A stretch of DNA of 64,000 bases from Bacteroidia bacterium (GCA_026414605.1 JAOAIP010000038.1:124001-188000); one strand, 5' to 3'; shown: positions 47,472 through 56,770, counted from the first letter of the stretch. Program-made: numbers and translations. Notes: generated by a model from the letters alone, not told the origin.

Positions 47472-48047
47472 ATGTTGAAATTTCCATACAATATCCTTTT
47501 AGGGTCTCAATCACCAAGACGAAGAGAATTGATGAAACTTCTTGATATTCCTTATACTGCCATTAGTTTAAATGCAGATGAAAGTTTCCCAAATGATTTA
47601 GTAGCAGAAGAAATTGCAGAATATCTTGCAGAAAAAAAATCTTTAATGTATTCCTTAAAGCCCAATGAACTTTTGATTACTGCAGATACGATTGTATGGA
47701 TAGATAATCAAGTATTAAACAAACCTGCAAACTCTCAAGAAGCCATTGCAATGCTTAAACGTCTGAGTGGAAAAGCACATTATGTTTATACAGGCGTTTG
47801 TATTCGCACATTGCTACACAAATTTGTTTTTTCAGACGCTACAAAAGTTTATTTTAATTCTTTAAGCGATAAAGAAATAGAATATTATGTTAGTCGCTAC
47901 GAACCTTATGACAAAGCAGGTGGCTATGGTGTGCAAGAATGGATAGGGGCAGTAGCCATTTCAAAAATTGAAGGCAGTTATTTTAATGTAATGGGATTGC
48001 CCGTTCATTTAGTATATCAACATTTAAAATTTTTTGAAAATGCATAG
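47472..48047 (+). CDS. maf: Maf-family nucleoside triphosphate pyrophosphatase
   Basis: This 191-residue house-cleaning enzyme hydrolyses dTTP, UTP or modified nucleotides to monophosphates. The family opening LLGSQSPRRRELMKLLDIPY is intact, as are ADTIVWIDNQVLNKP and YEPYDKAGGYGVQEWIGAVAISKIEGSYFNVMGLP. Full length. It sits between the prenyltransferase and a small membrane protein; its stop overlaps the next start by 8 bp. Confidence 0.95.
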   Translation: MLKFPYNILLGSQSPRRRELMKLLDIPYTAISLNADESFPNDLVAEEIAEYLAEKKSLMYSLKPNELLITADTIVWIDNQVLNKPANSQEAIAMLKRLSGKAHYVYTGVCIRTLLHKFVFSDATKVYFNSLSDKEIEYYVSRYEPYDKAGGYGVQEWIGAVAISKIEGSYFNVMGLPVHLVYQHLKFFENA

Positions 48048-48387
48048 GCTTCGTTTTTATGAAAACATCCACATTCTTTTTTGGCTCATAAAAGATTTAA
48101 GTTGGGTAATGTTTTGGAAACCCTTAGGAATTTTGATGATTTTGCCTACTGTCGGTTTTGCTATATGGTTTTGTATAAAAACATTTTTATCCAACGATTT
48201 TTTTGTCTATTTAGCCACACTCTTTTGGATATTAGCAAATGCCACTTGGATGGTTTTAGAATTTTATCAATTAGAAAAATACAAGTATTCTTCTGCTATC
48301 TTGTTTATTTTAGGATTAGTAAGTGTAGGATATTATATTTTTATAGAAGTCAAAAACGGTATTGATAAAAATTCATTATCAAAATAA
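48040..48387 (+). CDS. Small multi-pass membrane protein of unknown function
   Basis: This 115-residue hydrophobic protein has three to four predicted membrane helices (about residues 14-24 amphipathic, 28-48, 52-72, 83-103). No motif was recognised. The ATG at 48040 (MHRLRFYEN) overlaps the maf stop by 8 bp; an in-frame TTG two codons earlier is less likely. Translational overlap with maf is the main evidence that it is expressed. It is the last gene of the unit starting with the cytochrome c assembly gene. Confidence 0.7.
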   Translation: MHRLRFYENIHILFWLIKDLSWVMFWKPLGILMILPTVGFAIWFCIKTFLSNDFFVYLATLFWILANATWMVLEFYQLEKYKYSSAILFILGLVSVGYYIFIEVKNGIDKNSLSK

Positions 48388-48485
48388 AATGCTATATTGA
48401 TTGAATTATTTTACAATTAAAATGTGTCAATACACAAAATTTCCATTCGTCGTAATAATAATATCATTAGTCGTAAAAAATTACT

Positions 48486-48493
48486 TATACTTG
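48486..48493 (+). promoter_or_regulatory. Possible -7 box upstream of the PorE-like gene
   Basis: TATACTTG matches TAnnTTTG at seven of eight positions and lies 19 bp before the ATG at 48513. Confidence 0.35.
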
Positions 48494-48512
48494 CCAAAAA
48501 ATTTTTAATTTT

Positions 48513-51185
48513 ATGAAAAAAATATTTTTTGTTTCAACCCTATTATTTGGGATTTATTTAAGTTATTTCGCTCAAACAAATGAAGACAAAAAGACCTACA
48601 ATGAATATTTTACAGAAGGATCTTATTTGATTTTAGAAGAAAACTATCCTACTGCTTTAATAAATTTGAAAAAGGCCTATGAAATTGATTCTACTAATGC
48701 GAATATCAATTTTTTAATTGGCGAGTGTTATTTACATTCTGCCACCGAAAAATCCAAAGCAGAATATTATTTAGCCAAAGCCATACAAAACATTAAGAAA
48801 AAATACAGACCTAATGACCCCACTGAAAAAGCAGCACCACCTCACGCTTACCTTTATTATGCACAAGCATTACATATTAATTACAAATTTGATGAAGCCA
48901 TTCAAAATTACGATAACTTCTTAAAATTTATAGGACCGTCTGCTGCCAAAGAATGGCAAAGCGAAATTACTTATTACAAAAACCAAAGTAATTTTGCTAA
49001 AAAAATGGTAGCCAATCCTATTAATGTAAAACTTATCAACCTTGGGGATAGTATAAATAGTCCCTATCCTGATTATAGCCCTGTATTAACGGCTGATGAA
49101 AAAATGATCATTTTTACTACTCGTCGCCCCAATGTACAATGTAGCGAAAGAACTGTTGATGGTCAGTATTTTGAAGACCTTGTTGTTTCTTATAAAGACG
49201 ATAATGGAAATTGGTCAAAACCAAGTTTGCTCAGTGAAAACGTCAATACCTGTGGACACGAAGCATCTATCAACCTTACCCCCGATGGTCAAACCTTGAT
49301 TGTTTACAAAGACGATGGTGGAGATGGAAATCTTTATTTTACTCAATGGAATGGCAGAGAATGGTCTATTCTACAAAAATTTGGTTCGGATATTAACTCC
49401 CCCTATTGGGAAACACACGCTTGTTTGTCTACCGATGGACAAGTATTGTACTTTGTCTCTGACAGACCCGGAGGATTTGGGGGAAGAGACATTTATAGAG
49501 TGGTAAAATTACCGAATGGCCAATGGAGTAAAGCCCTAAATCTGGGACCTACCATAAACACACCTTATGATGAAGATGGTGTATTTATGCATCCCGATGG
49601 CAAGACATTTTTCTTCGCTTCAAAAGGACATCAAAGTATGGGGGGCTTTGACATTTTCTTTTCCATCCTTGATGAAGATGGAAAATTCTCCGAACCCTTC
49701 AATATCGGCTATCCTATCAATACTCCCGATGATGATGTGTTTTATGTAACCTCCCCCGATGGCAAACGTGCTTATTATTCTTCTTTCAAAGAAGGTGGCT
49801 ATGGAGACAAAGATATTTATATGATTACTATTCCCGAATCTTCAGAAAAAAATGTGGTGGTGTATAAAGGTAAATTTATTCCCTCTAATGGAGAAACTTT
49901 ACCTGACGATATTACAATCGTTGTTACCGATAAAGAAACGGGCGACATAGTAGGCGTGTATAGACCTCAAAAGAATGGAAACTTTGTATTTATCTTAAAA
50001 CCCGGCAAAGAATACAACGTCTCTTATGAAGCAAACGGAGAAAAATTTTATGAAGATGAAATATACGCTGGAAAAGATGAAACTTACAAAGAACTTGGTA
50101 AAGAATTAGAATTAGAACCAATGAAACTGCTTGGCAAAGTGGCTATCAAGAAAAAAACTTACAAACTTACATTGTCTGTTGTAGATAATCCTAAAACCAA
50201 GAAGCCCGTTACCAATGGAGTAGTAAGTATAACCGATGCCTCTGGTAATAAAAAAGAATATCCTCTAACCGAAGAAAATAAAGGAACCATCAAAGACATA
50301 GACCTTGTACCTGAAAATAAATACAACATTAGTGTAAATTCAGATAACACCGTTCAAACAATAGAAATAATTACTGACAAAGAAGGCAAAGCCAAAGCAT
50401 TTTCAAGAGTAATTTATTTACATCCTGCACCCACTTTTACAATACCTGTTGTAAAACTTAATATCTCCGTATTACAACAAAAACTTAAAAAACCATTTGC
50501 TAACGCAAAAGTAGTTGTTAAAGACACAGAAGGCAACACTCAAGAAGGTATAACCAATGAAAAAGGCATTGCTAATGTAGAATTAGAATCAGGAAAAACT
50601 TATGAAGCAGTGGCTACATCTGAAGATGGTAATACTTCAAAACCTGTAACTATTGACCTCAAAAAAATAAAAACTAAAGTATTAAATAAAGTTATCTTTA
50701 TAGAAGGCATCTCTTCTAAATCAATTGCATCATCCTCCTCCCAAAACAACTCTAATGCTAATAATAACCTTAACAACACCTCTTCATCATCCACATTAAA
50801 CAACAAACCCTTACCTCCATCAAAATACGAATTTTACTTCACTTATCTCAAATATGCTATTGATACTACTGAACAAAAATGGACTAATTTTATTGATTAT
50901 ATTGTTACTAAATCTCAAAAAAGAAATGTAACTATCTTTATTGAATCTTCTGCCTCCAAAGTACCAACACTTATAACCAATCCCGTATTGGCTAAACTTC
51001 GTGGCGAACGCTTAAAAGACAAGATATTGAAAGCAGTAGAACAAAAAGGTGGCAATACTAAAAGATTAAAATTCTCTATTGAAAGTAAAGTTCAAGGTCC
51101 GCCTTGTAATATCAAAAGAAGAGACCACGAAAACAAAAGATCTATTTTTGAAAAATACCAATACGTAAAAGCACGTGCTAAATAA
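48513..51185 (+). CDS. PorE-like TPR/PD40 envelope protein with degenerate OmpA-like end
   Basis: This 890-residue exported protein has a signal (about 1-21), a TPR region (about 28-150, with NYPTALINLKKAYEIDSTNANINFLIGECYL) and a PD40/TolB-like propeller (about 175-440, with repeats such as SINLTPDGQTLIVYKDDGG and STDGQVLYFVSDRPGGFGGRDIY). Several carboxypeptidase/CNA-B-like beta domains follow (about 445-740), then a Ser/Asn linker and a C-terminal domain. That domain resembles OmpA (LAKLRGERLKDKILKAVEQKG), but the ligand-binding Asp segment reads IESSASKVP. TPR-PD40-OmpA is the layout of PorE of the type IX machinery and of many uncharacterised relatives, so a scaffold role is possible. 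Confidence 0.8.
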   Translation: MKKIFFVSTLLFGIYLSYFAQTNEDKKTYNEYFTEGSYLILEENYPTALINLKKAYEIDSTNANINFLIGECYLHSATEKSKAEYYLAKAIQNIKKKYRPNDPTEKAAPPHAYLYYAQALHINYKFDEAIQNYDNFLKFIGPSAAKEWQSEITYYKNQSNFAKKMVANPINVKLINLGDSINSPYPDYSPVLTADEKMIIFTTRRPNVQCSERTVDGQYFEDLVVSYKDDNGNWSKPSLLSENVNTCGHEASINLTPDGQTLIVYKDDGGDGNLYFTQWNGREWSILQKFGSDINSPYWETHACLSTDGQVLYFVSDRPGGFGGRDIYRVVKLPNGQWSKALNLGPTINTPYDEDGVFMHPDGKTFFFASKGHQSMGGFDIFFSILDEDGKFSEPFNIGYPINTPDDDVFYVTSPDGKRAYYSSFKEGGYGDKDIYMITIPESSEKNVVVYKGKFIPSNGETLPDDITIVVTDKETGDIVGVYRPQKNGNFVFILKPGKEYNVSYEANGEKFYEDEIYAGKDETYKELGKELELEPMKLLGKVAIKKKTYKLTLSVVDNPKTKKPVTNGVVSITDASGNKKEYPLTEENKGTIKDIDLVPENKYNISVNSDNTVQTIEIITDKEGKAKAFSRVIYLHPAPTFTIPVVKLNISVLQQKLKKPFANAKVVVKDTEGNTQEGITNEKGIANVELESGKTYEAVATSEDGNTSKPVTIDLKKIKTKVLNKVIFIEGISSKSIASSSSQNNSNANNNLNNTSSSSTLNNKPLPPSKYEFYFTYLKYAIDTTEQKWTNFIDYIVTKSQKRNVTIFIESSASKVPTLITNPVLAKLRGERLKDKILKAVEQKGGNTKRLKFSIESKVQGPPCNIKRRDHENKRSIFEKYQYVKARAK

Positions 51186-51241
51186 ACTCTTTTCTGTTAT
51201 TATTCTAACAGATTAAATTAACCACCAAACACACTTTCAAT

Positions 51242-52414
51242 ATGTCCAATCAAGATTTCCATCATTGGGGATTTGGCACAAAAGCCATTCACGCTGGCGT
51301 AGAACCTGATCCTTCTACCGGTGCTATTATGACCCCTATTTTTCAAACCTCTACTTATGTTCAAGAATCTCCGGGCAAACACAAAGGATATGCGTATGCT
51401 CGTGGCAAAAACCCCACTCGTGATGCTCTTCAAAGAAATATCGCTGCCTTAGAAAACGGCAAACATTGTCTTTGTTTTAGCAGCGGAATGGGGGCTATTG
51501 ATGCTGTGATAAAACTATTAAAACCCGGCGATGAAGTCATAACCGGTAACGACTTATATGGCGGAAGTTATAGAATGTTTACAAAAATCTTTGAACCCTT
51601 CGGTATTCGTTTTCATTTTATTGACCTTTCAGATGCCCAAAACATAAAAAAATACATTAACTCCAATACTCGTCTTATTTGGATAGAAACGCCTACCAAT
51701 CCTACCATGCAAATTGTAGACATCGAAGCGTGCAGTAAAATTGCGAAAGAAAACAATTTAATTTTAGCCGTAGATAATACTTTTGCATCTCCTTATTTAC
51801 AAAATCCATTAGCATTAGGAGCAGATATTGTAATGCATTCTGTAACTAAATATCTCGGGGGCCACAGCGATGTAGTAATGGGTGCATTAGTTGTGAATCG
51901 TGATGATCTTTACGAAAAATTGGCTTTCATACAAAATAGTTGCGGTGCTACACCAGGACCTATGGATAGTTTTTTAGTGCTAAGAGGTATAAAAACCTTA
52001 CATTTAAGAATGGAAAGACATTGCGAAAATGGTAAAAAAGTAGCCGAGTTTTTGGCCCAACATCCTAAAGTAGAAAAAGTATATTGGCCAGGTTTTCCTA
52101 CGCATCCTAATCATTCTATTGCTAAAAAGCAAATGAAGAATTTTGGCGGAATGGTTTCCTTTGCCTTAAAATCTGCAGATTTAGAAACTACTTTTAAGTT
52201 TGCTTCTTCTTTCAAAGTGTTTTCACTGGCAGAATCATTGGGTGGCGTTGAGTCCCTAATCAATCATCCTGCAACAATGACACACGCTTCCATTCCAAAA
52301 GCAGAAAGAGAAAAAGTAGGTGTTACAGATAATTTATTACGACTCAGTGTTGGCATTGAAGATATAGACGACCTACTGGCGGACTTAAAACAAGCATTTG
52401 ACACACTCTCGTGA
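51242..52414 (+). CDS. Cystathionine gamma-synthase/lyase-family PLP enzyme
   Basis: This 390-residue transsulfuration enzyme of the Cys/Met metabolism PLP family has TKAIHAGVEPDPSTGAIMTPIFQTSTYVQ at the N-terminus, YAYARGKNPTRDALQRNIAALE, the substrate/PLP tyrosine in DLYGGSYRMF, and the PLP lysine in HSVTKYLGGHSDVVMG. The C-terminus SLGGVESLINHPATMTHASIP and LRLSVGIEDIDDLLADL is standard. Synthase (MetB) and gamma-lyase cannot be separated with confidence by eye, so no symbol is given. nadD overlaps its stop by 4 bp (GTGA). Confidence 0.92.
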   Translation: MSNQDFHHWGFGTKAIHAGVEPDPSTGAIMTPIFQTSTYVQESPGKHKGYAYARGKNPTRDALQRNIAALENGKHCLCFSSGMGAIDAVIKLLKPGDEVITGNDLYGGSYRMFTKIFEPFGIRFHFIDLSDAQNIKKYINSNTRLIWIETPTNPTMQIVDIEACSKIAKENNLILAVDNTFASPYLQNPLALGADIVMHSVTKYLGGHSDVVMGALVVNRDDLYEKLAFIQNSCGATPGPMDSFLVLRGIKTLHLRMERHCENGKKVAEFLAQHPKVEKVYWPGFPTHPNHSIAKKQMKNFGGMVSFALKSADLETTFKFASSFKVFSLAESLGGVESLINHPATMTHASIPKAEREKVGVTDNLLRLSVGIEDIDDLLADLKQAFDTLS

Positions 52415-52998
52415 AAAAGGCAAAAAAAATAGGACTTTTCTTTGGTTCTTTTAATCCTATTCACATTGGGCATTTAGCCATTGCCAATTATTTTGCTGAG
52501 TTTACAGATTTGAATGAAGTGTGGTTTGTGATATCTCCTCACAATCCCTTAAAAAACAAAAGTTCACTTTTAGCCCAGCACCATCGTCTTTATATGGTCA
52601 ATTTGGCTATTGAGGAATATCCAAAATTTAAATCCAGTGATATTGAGTTTCATTTACCCCAACCCTCCTACACCATTCATACATTAGCCCATTTAAGAGA
52701 AAAATATCCCCAGCATCAATTTTGTCTCATTTTAGGACAAGATAACCTTAGCACATTTCACAAGTGGAAAAATTATGACATCATTTTACAAAATTATTTT
52801 TTATACATTTATCCAAGACCCAATGTACCAGCAACACAATTTGATAATCATCCAAAAGTAATTTTTACCAATGCTCCACAAATTGAAATCTCTGCCAGTT
52901 TTATTCGCCAATCTATTAAAGAAAAAAAAGATGTTCGTTACTTCTTGTACCCCAAAGTTTGGCAGTACATTGATGAAATGAATTTTTACAAGCGGTAA
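52411..52998 (+). CDS. nadD: Nicotinate-nucleotide adenylyltransferase
   Basis: NadD adenylates nicotinate mononucleotide in NAD synthesis. The 195-residue protein carries the nucleotidyltransferase opening GLFFGSFNPIHIGHLAIANY with its HIGH-type motif, VWFVISPHNPLK, the LILGQDNLSTFHKWKNYD substrate region and the late ISASFIRQSIKEKKDVRYFLYPKVWQYI (ISxxxIR). The start is GTG at 52411, overlapping the upstream TGA as GTGA, so translational coupling to the PLP enzyme gene is expected. Confidence 0.95.
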   Translation: MKKAKKIGLFFGSFNPIHIGHLAIANYFAEFTDLNEVWFVISPHNPLKNKSSLLAQHHRLYMVNLAIEEYPKFKSSDIEFHLPQPSYTIHTLAHLREKYPQHQFCLILGQDNLSTFHKWKNYDIILQNYFLYIYPRPNVPATQFDNHPKVIFTNAPQIEISASFIRQSIKEKKDVRYFLYPKVWQYIDEMNFYKR

Positions 52999-53020
52999 AA
53001 ATAGTATCTTAAAATCTCTC

Positions 53021-53028
53021 TAACTTTG
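53021..53028 (+). promoter_or_regulatory. Bacteroidota -7 box upstream of the M43 protease
   Basis: TAACTTTG matches TAnnTTTG exactly and ends 15 bp before the ATG at 53044. It contains the TTG that a longest-frame reading would use as start, which rules that start out. Confidence 0.6.
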
Positions 53029-53043
53029 CACAAAAGTTTTTTT

Positions 53044-54381
53044 ATGAAAACAATTTTATCTGTCTACTTATTCGCAGCGGCTTTTATTTTAAATACTGTA
53101 TTGAAAGCCCAACAAGATGTGAAAATACTCTGTGGCGATTATCTTTACAAAGAATACCTGAATAAAAAATATCCAGGATTTAAAGAAAGTTATGAAAAAA
53201 CTTTATTTCAAATTGCTGAACAAGTTGAAAAAAATAAACAATTAAGAACAACCTCTACACAATATACTGTTAATGTAGTAGTACACGTTGTTTGGAAAGA
53301 TCCCAGTGAAAATCTGGATGATAGTATTATTTACAACCAAATACAAGTACTCAATGAAGATTACAATCGCTTAAATGCTGATACCATTAACTTAAGATCT
53401 ATATTTCAACCTATTGTTGGAAAAGTAGGTATACACTTTAATTTGTTTCAAATCATTCGTAAACAAACCAACCAAACATTTAATGTTAGTTTGACTTCTG
53501 GTGGAATGCCCAACCAAATGAAATACGATTCATTGGGGGGATCAAATGCTGTAGATCCTGTACATTACTTAAATATATGGGTGTGCAAAATTCAACCTAT
53601 AATGATCGGTCCCGTTCAATTAGGACAAATACTTGGATTTGCCTTTCCTCCTAATAATTTATCGAACTGGCCTTCAAACTCAGGTGCACCTGATATTCGC
53701 GAAGATGGCGTTGTCATTGATTATAGATGTTTTGGACGAAACAATCCTAATACTTTGACGATGGGTAGCCAAACCATCACTATAAAAGGGAGAACACCCA
53801 CTCACGAAGTTGGACATTACTTTGGATTAAGACATATATGGGGCGATGGATCTACATTCGGAAGTAATAACTGCACCGGCGACGATGGTATTCAAGACAC
53901 TCCTAATGCTAATAATCAATCTAATTTTGATTGCAATACTTCCAAAAATACCTGTGTAGATACTAATTTGGGATGGACAACTGTTGATATGCCCGATCTT
54001 GTTGAAAACTATATGGACTATTCATCAGAAGATTGTATGAATATGTTTTCACAAGGACAAGCCAATTGGATGATTGCTACTTTACTTGGACCAAGAAGCG
54101 AACTACTTAATGCAAATGCAGTTAATGAAATTCATTCATCATTAAAATTTAATGTTTATCCTAATCCAAACAATGGAAAAATTTTTATTCAATCTCCAAC
54201 TACAATGAATACTGCTTTTGTTCAAATTCAAGATATAACAGGAAAAATTATCCTACAAGAAAAAATCAATTTTCAAAATGGAAAAGTAGCCCTTGATTTA
54301 TCTAATATACAAAAAGGCATTTATATTCTCCAAATAACCAACGAACAAATACATACTATTGAAAAAATTGCTATTGAATAA
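53044..54381 (+). CDS. Secreted M43 (pappalysin-type) metalloprotease with T9SS sorting domain
   Basis: This 445-residue secreted protease has a Sec signal (about residues 1-22, ending LKAQ). The metzincin zinc motif HEVGHYFGLRH lies at residues 254-264, followed by GDDGIQDTPNANNQ and the Met-turn NYMDYSSEDC, the pattern of M43 pappalysin-like enzymes. The last 75 residues are a type A type IX sorting domain (NVYPNPNNGKIFIQ, QDITGKIIL, NIQKGIYILQI, a short end). Catalytic residues are complete, so activity on extracellular protein is expected. No inhibitor or partner gene is adjacent. It follows nadD and converges with the M16 peptidase gene. Confidence 0.92.
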   Translation: MKTILSVYLFAAAFILNTVLKAQQDVKILCGDYLYKEYLNKKYPGFKESYEKTLFQIAEQVEKNKQLRTTSTQYTVNVVVHVVWKDPSENLDDSIIYNQIQVLNEDYNRLNADTINLRSIFQPIVGKVGIHFNLFQIIRKQTNQTFNVSLTSGGMPNQMKYDSLGGSNAVDPVHYLNIWVCKIQPIMIGPVQLGQILGFAFPPNNLSNWPSNSGAPDIREDGVVIDYRCFGRNNPNTLTMGSQTITIKGRTPTHEVGHYFGLRHIWGDGSTFGSNNCTGDDGIQDTPNANNQSNFDCNTSKNTCVDTNLGWTTVDMPDLVENYMDYSSEDCMNMFSQGQANWMIATLLGPRSELLNANAVNEIHSSLKFNVYPNPNNGKIFIQSPTTMNTAFVQIQDITGKIILQEKINFQNGKVALDLSNIQKGIYILQITNEQIHTIEKIAIE

Positions 54382-54413
54382 AATAATTAAAAAATCGTCT
54401 TCTATTTCTTCCT

Positions 54414-55667
54414 TTACTTTCTCAAATAATAAAGCACTGAAGTATTTTTTTCTTGAAACAGTTCTTGTGCTACTTGTTGAATGTCTTTTATACTTATACT
54501 ATCAATGATTTCCTGCTCTTGATTAATCAAATCTGTATTTCCAAGAAGTGTATAATAACTCAAAGAAAACGATTTTGCACTTACCATCATTTCTTGGATA
54601 TTATTTGATGTCTCAACAGCATTTTTAATTTTCTGTAATTCTTTTTCTTCCACCGATTTTTCTTGTATAGATTTTAACTCCTCTATTATCACTTTTTCTA
54701 CCTCATAAATAGAAACACCCGATAGCACTTTGGCTTTAATCACAAACATACCATCCTCTATAGTATCTGTAATCATTGCTGACGCAGATACACACAGTTT
54801 TTTTTCTTTTACCAATAATTGATGCAAACGAGACGATTCGCCATAACTTAAAATATCTTGTAACAAAGCCGTGGTATAAAACTTTTTTAATCCCTTATCA
54901 TTAGCAAGATTTTTACCTGTCATTCTATACACCAAATACAAAACATCATTGGGCACATCTCTTCTTACTTCTAATATCCTCTTTTCTGTTTGTGGCGGCT
55001 CTATTGGTAATTGCCGACGATGTTTAGATTTATTAGGCAAATCTCCAAACCATTTGTTTACTAATTGAAACGCCTTATCCGCCTTGATATTTCCCGAAAT
55101 AGTTAATATCGCATTGGACGCTGTATAAAAAGTATTGTAAAAGTTTTGCACATCGCTTAAACTTGCTTTTTCAATATGAGAAATATCTTTCCCTATCGTA
55201 TCCCACTGATAAGGATGCACTTTATACACCAATGGATGTAATAACAACCACACATCCCCGTATGGCTTATTCAAATATCTTTGTTTAAATTCTTCTATTA
55301 CTACATTTTTCTGAACATCCAACTTTTCTTGATTTATATCCAATGCAAACATTCGGTCACTCTCAATCCACAAGGCCGTTTCAATATTTTGTGCAGGCAA
55401 GGTGCAATAATAATTGGTGATATCATTTGTCGTAAACGCATTATTTTCCCCACCTGCCAATTGAAGTGCTTCATCAAAGTCAGGAACATTTTTACTCCCT
55501 TCAAACATTAGATGCTCAAACAAATGGGCAAATCCCGTCTTCTCTGGATTTTCATCTTTTGATCCTACATCATACAAGATATTCACAGAAACCATTGGTG
55601 TAGAATGATCTTCATTTACAATGACTGTTAATCCATTTGATAATTGTTGTTTGTGATACTGCACCAT
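54414..55667 (-). CDS. M16 (insulinase/mitochondrial processing peptidase-like) zinc peptidase
   Basis: This 417-residue M16 peptidase has the inverted zinc motif HLFEH at residues 48-52 (FAHLFEHLMFEGSKN) and the downstream glutamate region ENNAFTTNDITNYYCTLPAQNIETALWIESDRM. It contains an N-terminal active half and a C-terminal half of the same fold, as in PqqL/YmxG-type enzymes. No signal peptide is evident. The frame extends 25 codons upstream into a GC-rich repeat, but MVQYHKQQLSNGLTVIVNED is the family-like start, so I place it at 55667. Substrate unknown. Confidence 0.92.
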   Translation of the reverse strand: MVQYHKQQLSNGLTVIVNEDHSTPMVSVNILYDVGSKDENPEKTGFAHLFEHLMFEGSKNVPDFDEALQLAGGENNAFTTNDITNYYCTLPAQNIETALWIESDRMFALDINQEKLDVQKNVVIEEFKQRYLNKPYGDVWLLLHPLVYKVHPYQWDTIGKDISHIEKASLSDVQNFYNTFYTASNAILTISGNIKADKAFQLVNKWFGDLPNKSKHRRQLPIEPPQTEKRILEVRRDVPNDVLYLVYRMTGKNLANDKGLKKFYTTALLQDILSYGESSRLHQLLVKEKKLCVSASAMITDTIEDGMFVIKAKVLSGVSIYEVEKVIIEELKSIQEKSVEEKELQKIKNAVETSNNIQEMMVSAKSFSLSYYTLLGNTDLINQEQEIIDSISIKDIQQVAQELFQEKNTSVLYYLRK

Positions 55668-55689
55668 ACTTTTTATTTTTATTTTTATT

Positions 55690-56000
55690 TTTTCTATTAT
55701 TATTTGGGCGTGCCCCTCGCCCACCACAGCAGTTTCAACCATTACTGATATTCACAATCAATTTTTCAAAACGACAAAAAATGTCGTTTAAAAAATTTCA
55801 ATTGGCTGTAGTGGGCTCGGGTCGGGCTGCTACGGGCTTCGCTATCGCTTCGGCAATCCTTGTGGCTTCATCATTCATTGTTATCATAGTTTTCAAACGT
55901 TGGATATTCCTTCATTGTATTTATCCTTCTCACAATGGCCACAAGGCAGTGCTGCGGCTCGCTTCGCTCGCCGCACCCTCCGCATCCCTCACGCAAATTT
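55690..56000. repeat. GC-rich Bacteroidota-type intergenic repeat segment
   Basis: No gene is supported between 55668 and 56146. Within it are GC-rich blocks unlike the surrounding DNA: GGGCGTGCCCCTCGCCCACC near 55704-55723, GGGCTCGGGTCGGGCTGCTA from about 55813, a CGGGCTTCGCTATCGCTTCGG palindrome-like run, GCTGCGGCTCGCTTCGCTCG with matching GCCGC near 55950-55975, and CCTCCGCATCCCTCACGC. Blocks of this wording are, from general familiarity, widespread in Bacteroidota genomes. The first block extends into the spurious N-terminal extension of the M16 gene. The rest holds a module A arm remnant (56004-56104). Confidence 0.7.
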
Positions 56001-56003
56001 TAG

Positions 56004-56104
56004 TCAAAAGTTGAAAGTAATTATCCTTAAAAAATTTAAAGCATCCAATATTTATCAAAAACATTATTCTTTATCACTTTCAACTTTTTACTTTCTACTA
56101 ATAA
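56004..56104. repeat. Dispersed intergenic repeat, copy 4 (arms only)
   Basis: AAAAGTTGAAAGTAA at 56006-56020 and CACTTTCAACTTTTTACTTTCTACTAATA near 56075-56103 are facing arms of module A. The 30-bp core between them is replaced by unrelated AT-rich sequence. It is a degraded or truncated copy. Confidence 0.6.
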
Positions 56105-56146
56105 AAGGGGGTGAGTTAATACTCCCTAATTTAAAAAAATAAGATG

Positions 56147-56698
56147 TTAAGCATATCCCAATTTAATAGCCGCTTTCAAAATACTTGCTACACTTATAGA
56201 ATCTGTGATTTCGTTATTCATCACCATTTGCAAGGCGTCTTTCAAGTGAATTTTTTTAACGGTAATATCTTCCGTTTCTTCGGGCATTGCTTGTTTTTGT
56301 TCTAAACCAGTAGCTAAAAATACAATGGCTAATTCATTAGTAACAGAATTACTGGTATGCAATCGCAGCAATTCTTCATAATGCTGAGCCACCAATCCTG
56401 TTTCTTCCAACAACTCTCTTTGTGCGCTTTCTAATGGAGAGATATTGAGTTTTCCGCCACCTTCTGGTATTTCCCAACTATATTGATTTAATGGATATCT
56501 CCATTGACCTACTAAATAGGTAAATCCCTTATCATCTATGGGTAAAATACCTATGGCTAAATGCTTAAACTTGACGATATTGTACATTCCCTTATTCCCC
56601 GCAGGATTGATAACATCGTGAACTTCTAATTCTATCCAAGGTGATTCAAAAACTTTTTTAATAGACAATGTTTTCCAAGGATTAGTATGCTGCGTCAT
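56147..56698 (-). CDS. Nudix hydrolase, ADP-ribose pyrophosphatase type
   Basis: This 183-residue Nudix enzyme has an intact Nudix box GGGKLNISPLESAQRELLEETGL preceded by the EIPEG segment, typical of the ADP-ribose pyrophosphatase subgroup, which hydrolyses ADP-ribose to AMP and ribose-5-phosphate. It also has the WRYPLNQYSWEIPEG substrate-binding wording and ELAIVFLATGLEQKQAMPEETEDI, matching that subgroup's C-terminal acidic region. Length is typical. Single gene; both flanks are repeat-rich spacers. Confidence 0.9.
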   Translation of the reverse strand: MTQHTNPWKTLSIKKVFESPWIELEVHDVINPAGNKGMYNIVKFKHLAIGILPIDDKGFTYLVGQWRYPLNQYSWEIPEGGGKLNISPLESAQRELLEETGLVAQHYEELLRLHTSNSVTNELAIVFLATGLEQKQAMPEETEDITVKKIHLKDALQMVMNNEITDSISVASILKAAIKLGYA

Positions 56699-56770
56699 TC
56701 AAAATTTTTGCCCAAAGATACAGCAAATAAAAACAAATAAAAGCAGGAAAAAATAAAGTTATACTACTCA

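Noticed and set aside
55637-56142. Two plus-strand frames of 125 and 80 codons
   Set aside because: They run through the antisense M16 start, the GC-rich repeat and module A arms; no start signal or protein-like composition.
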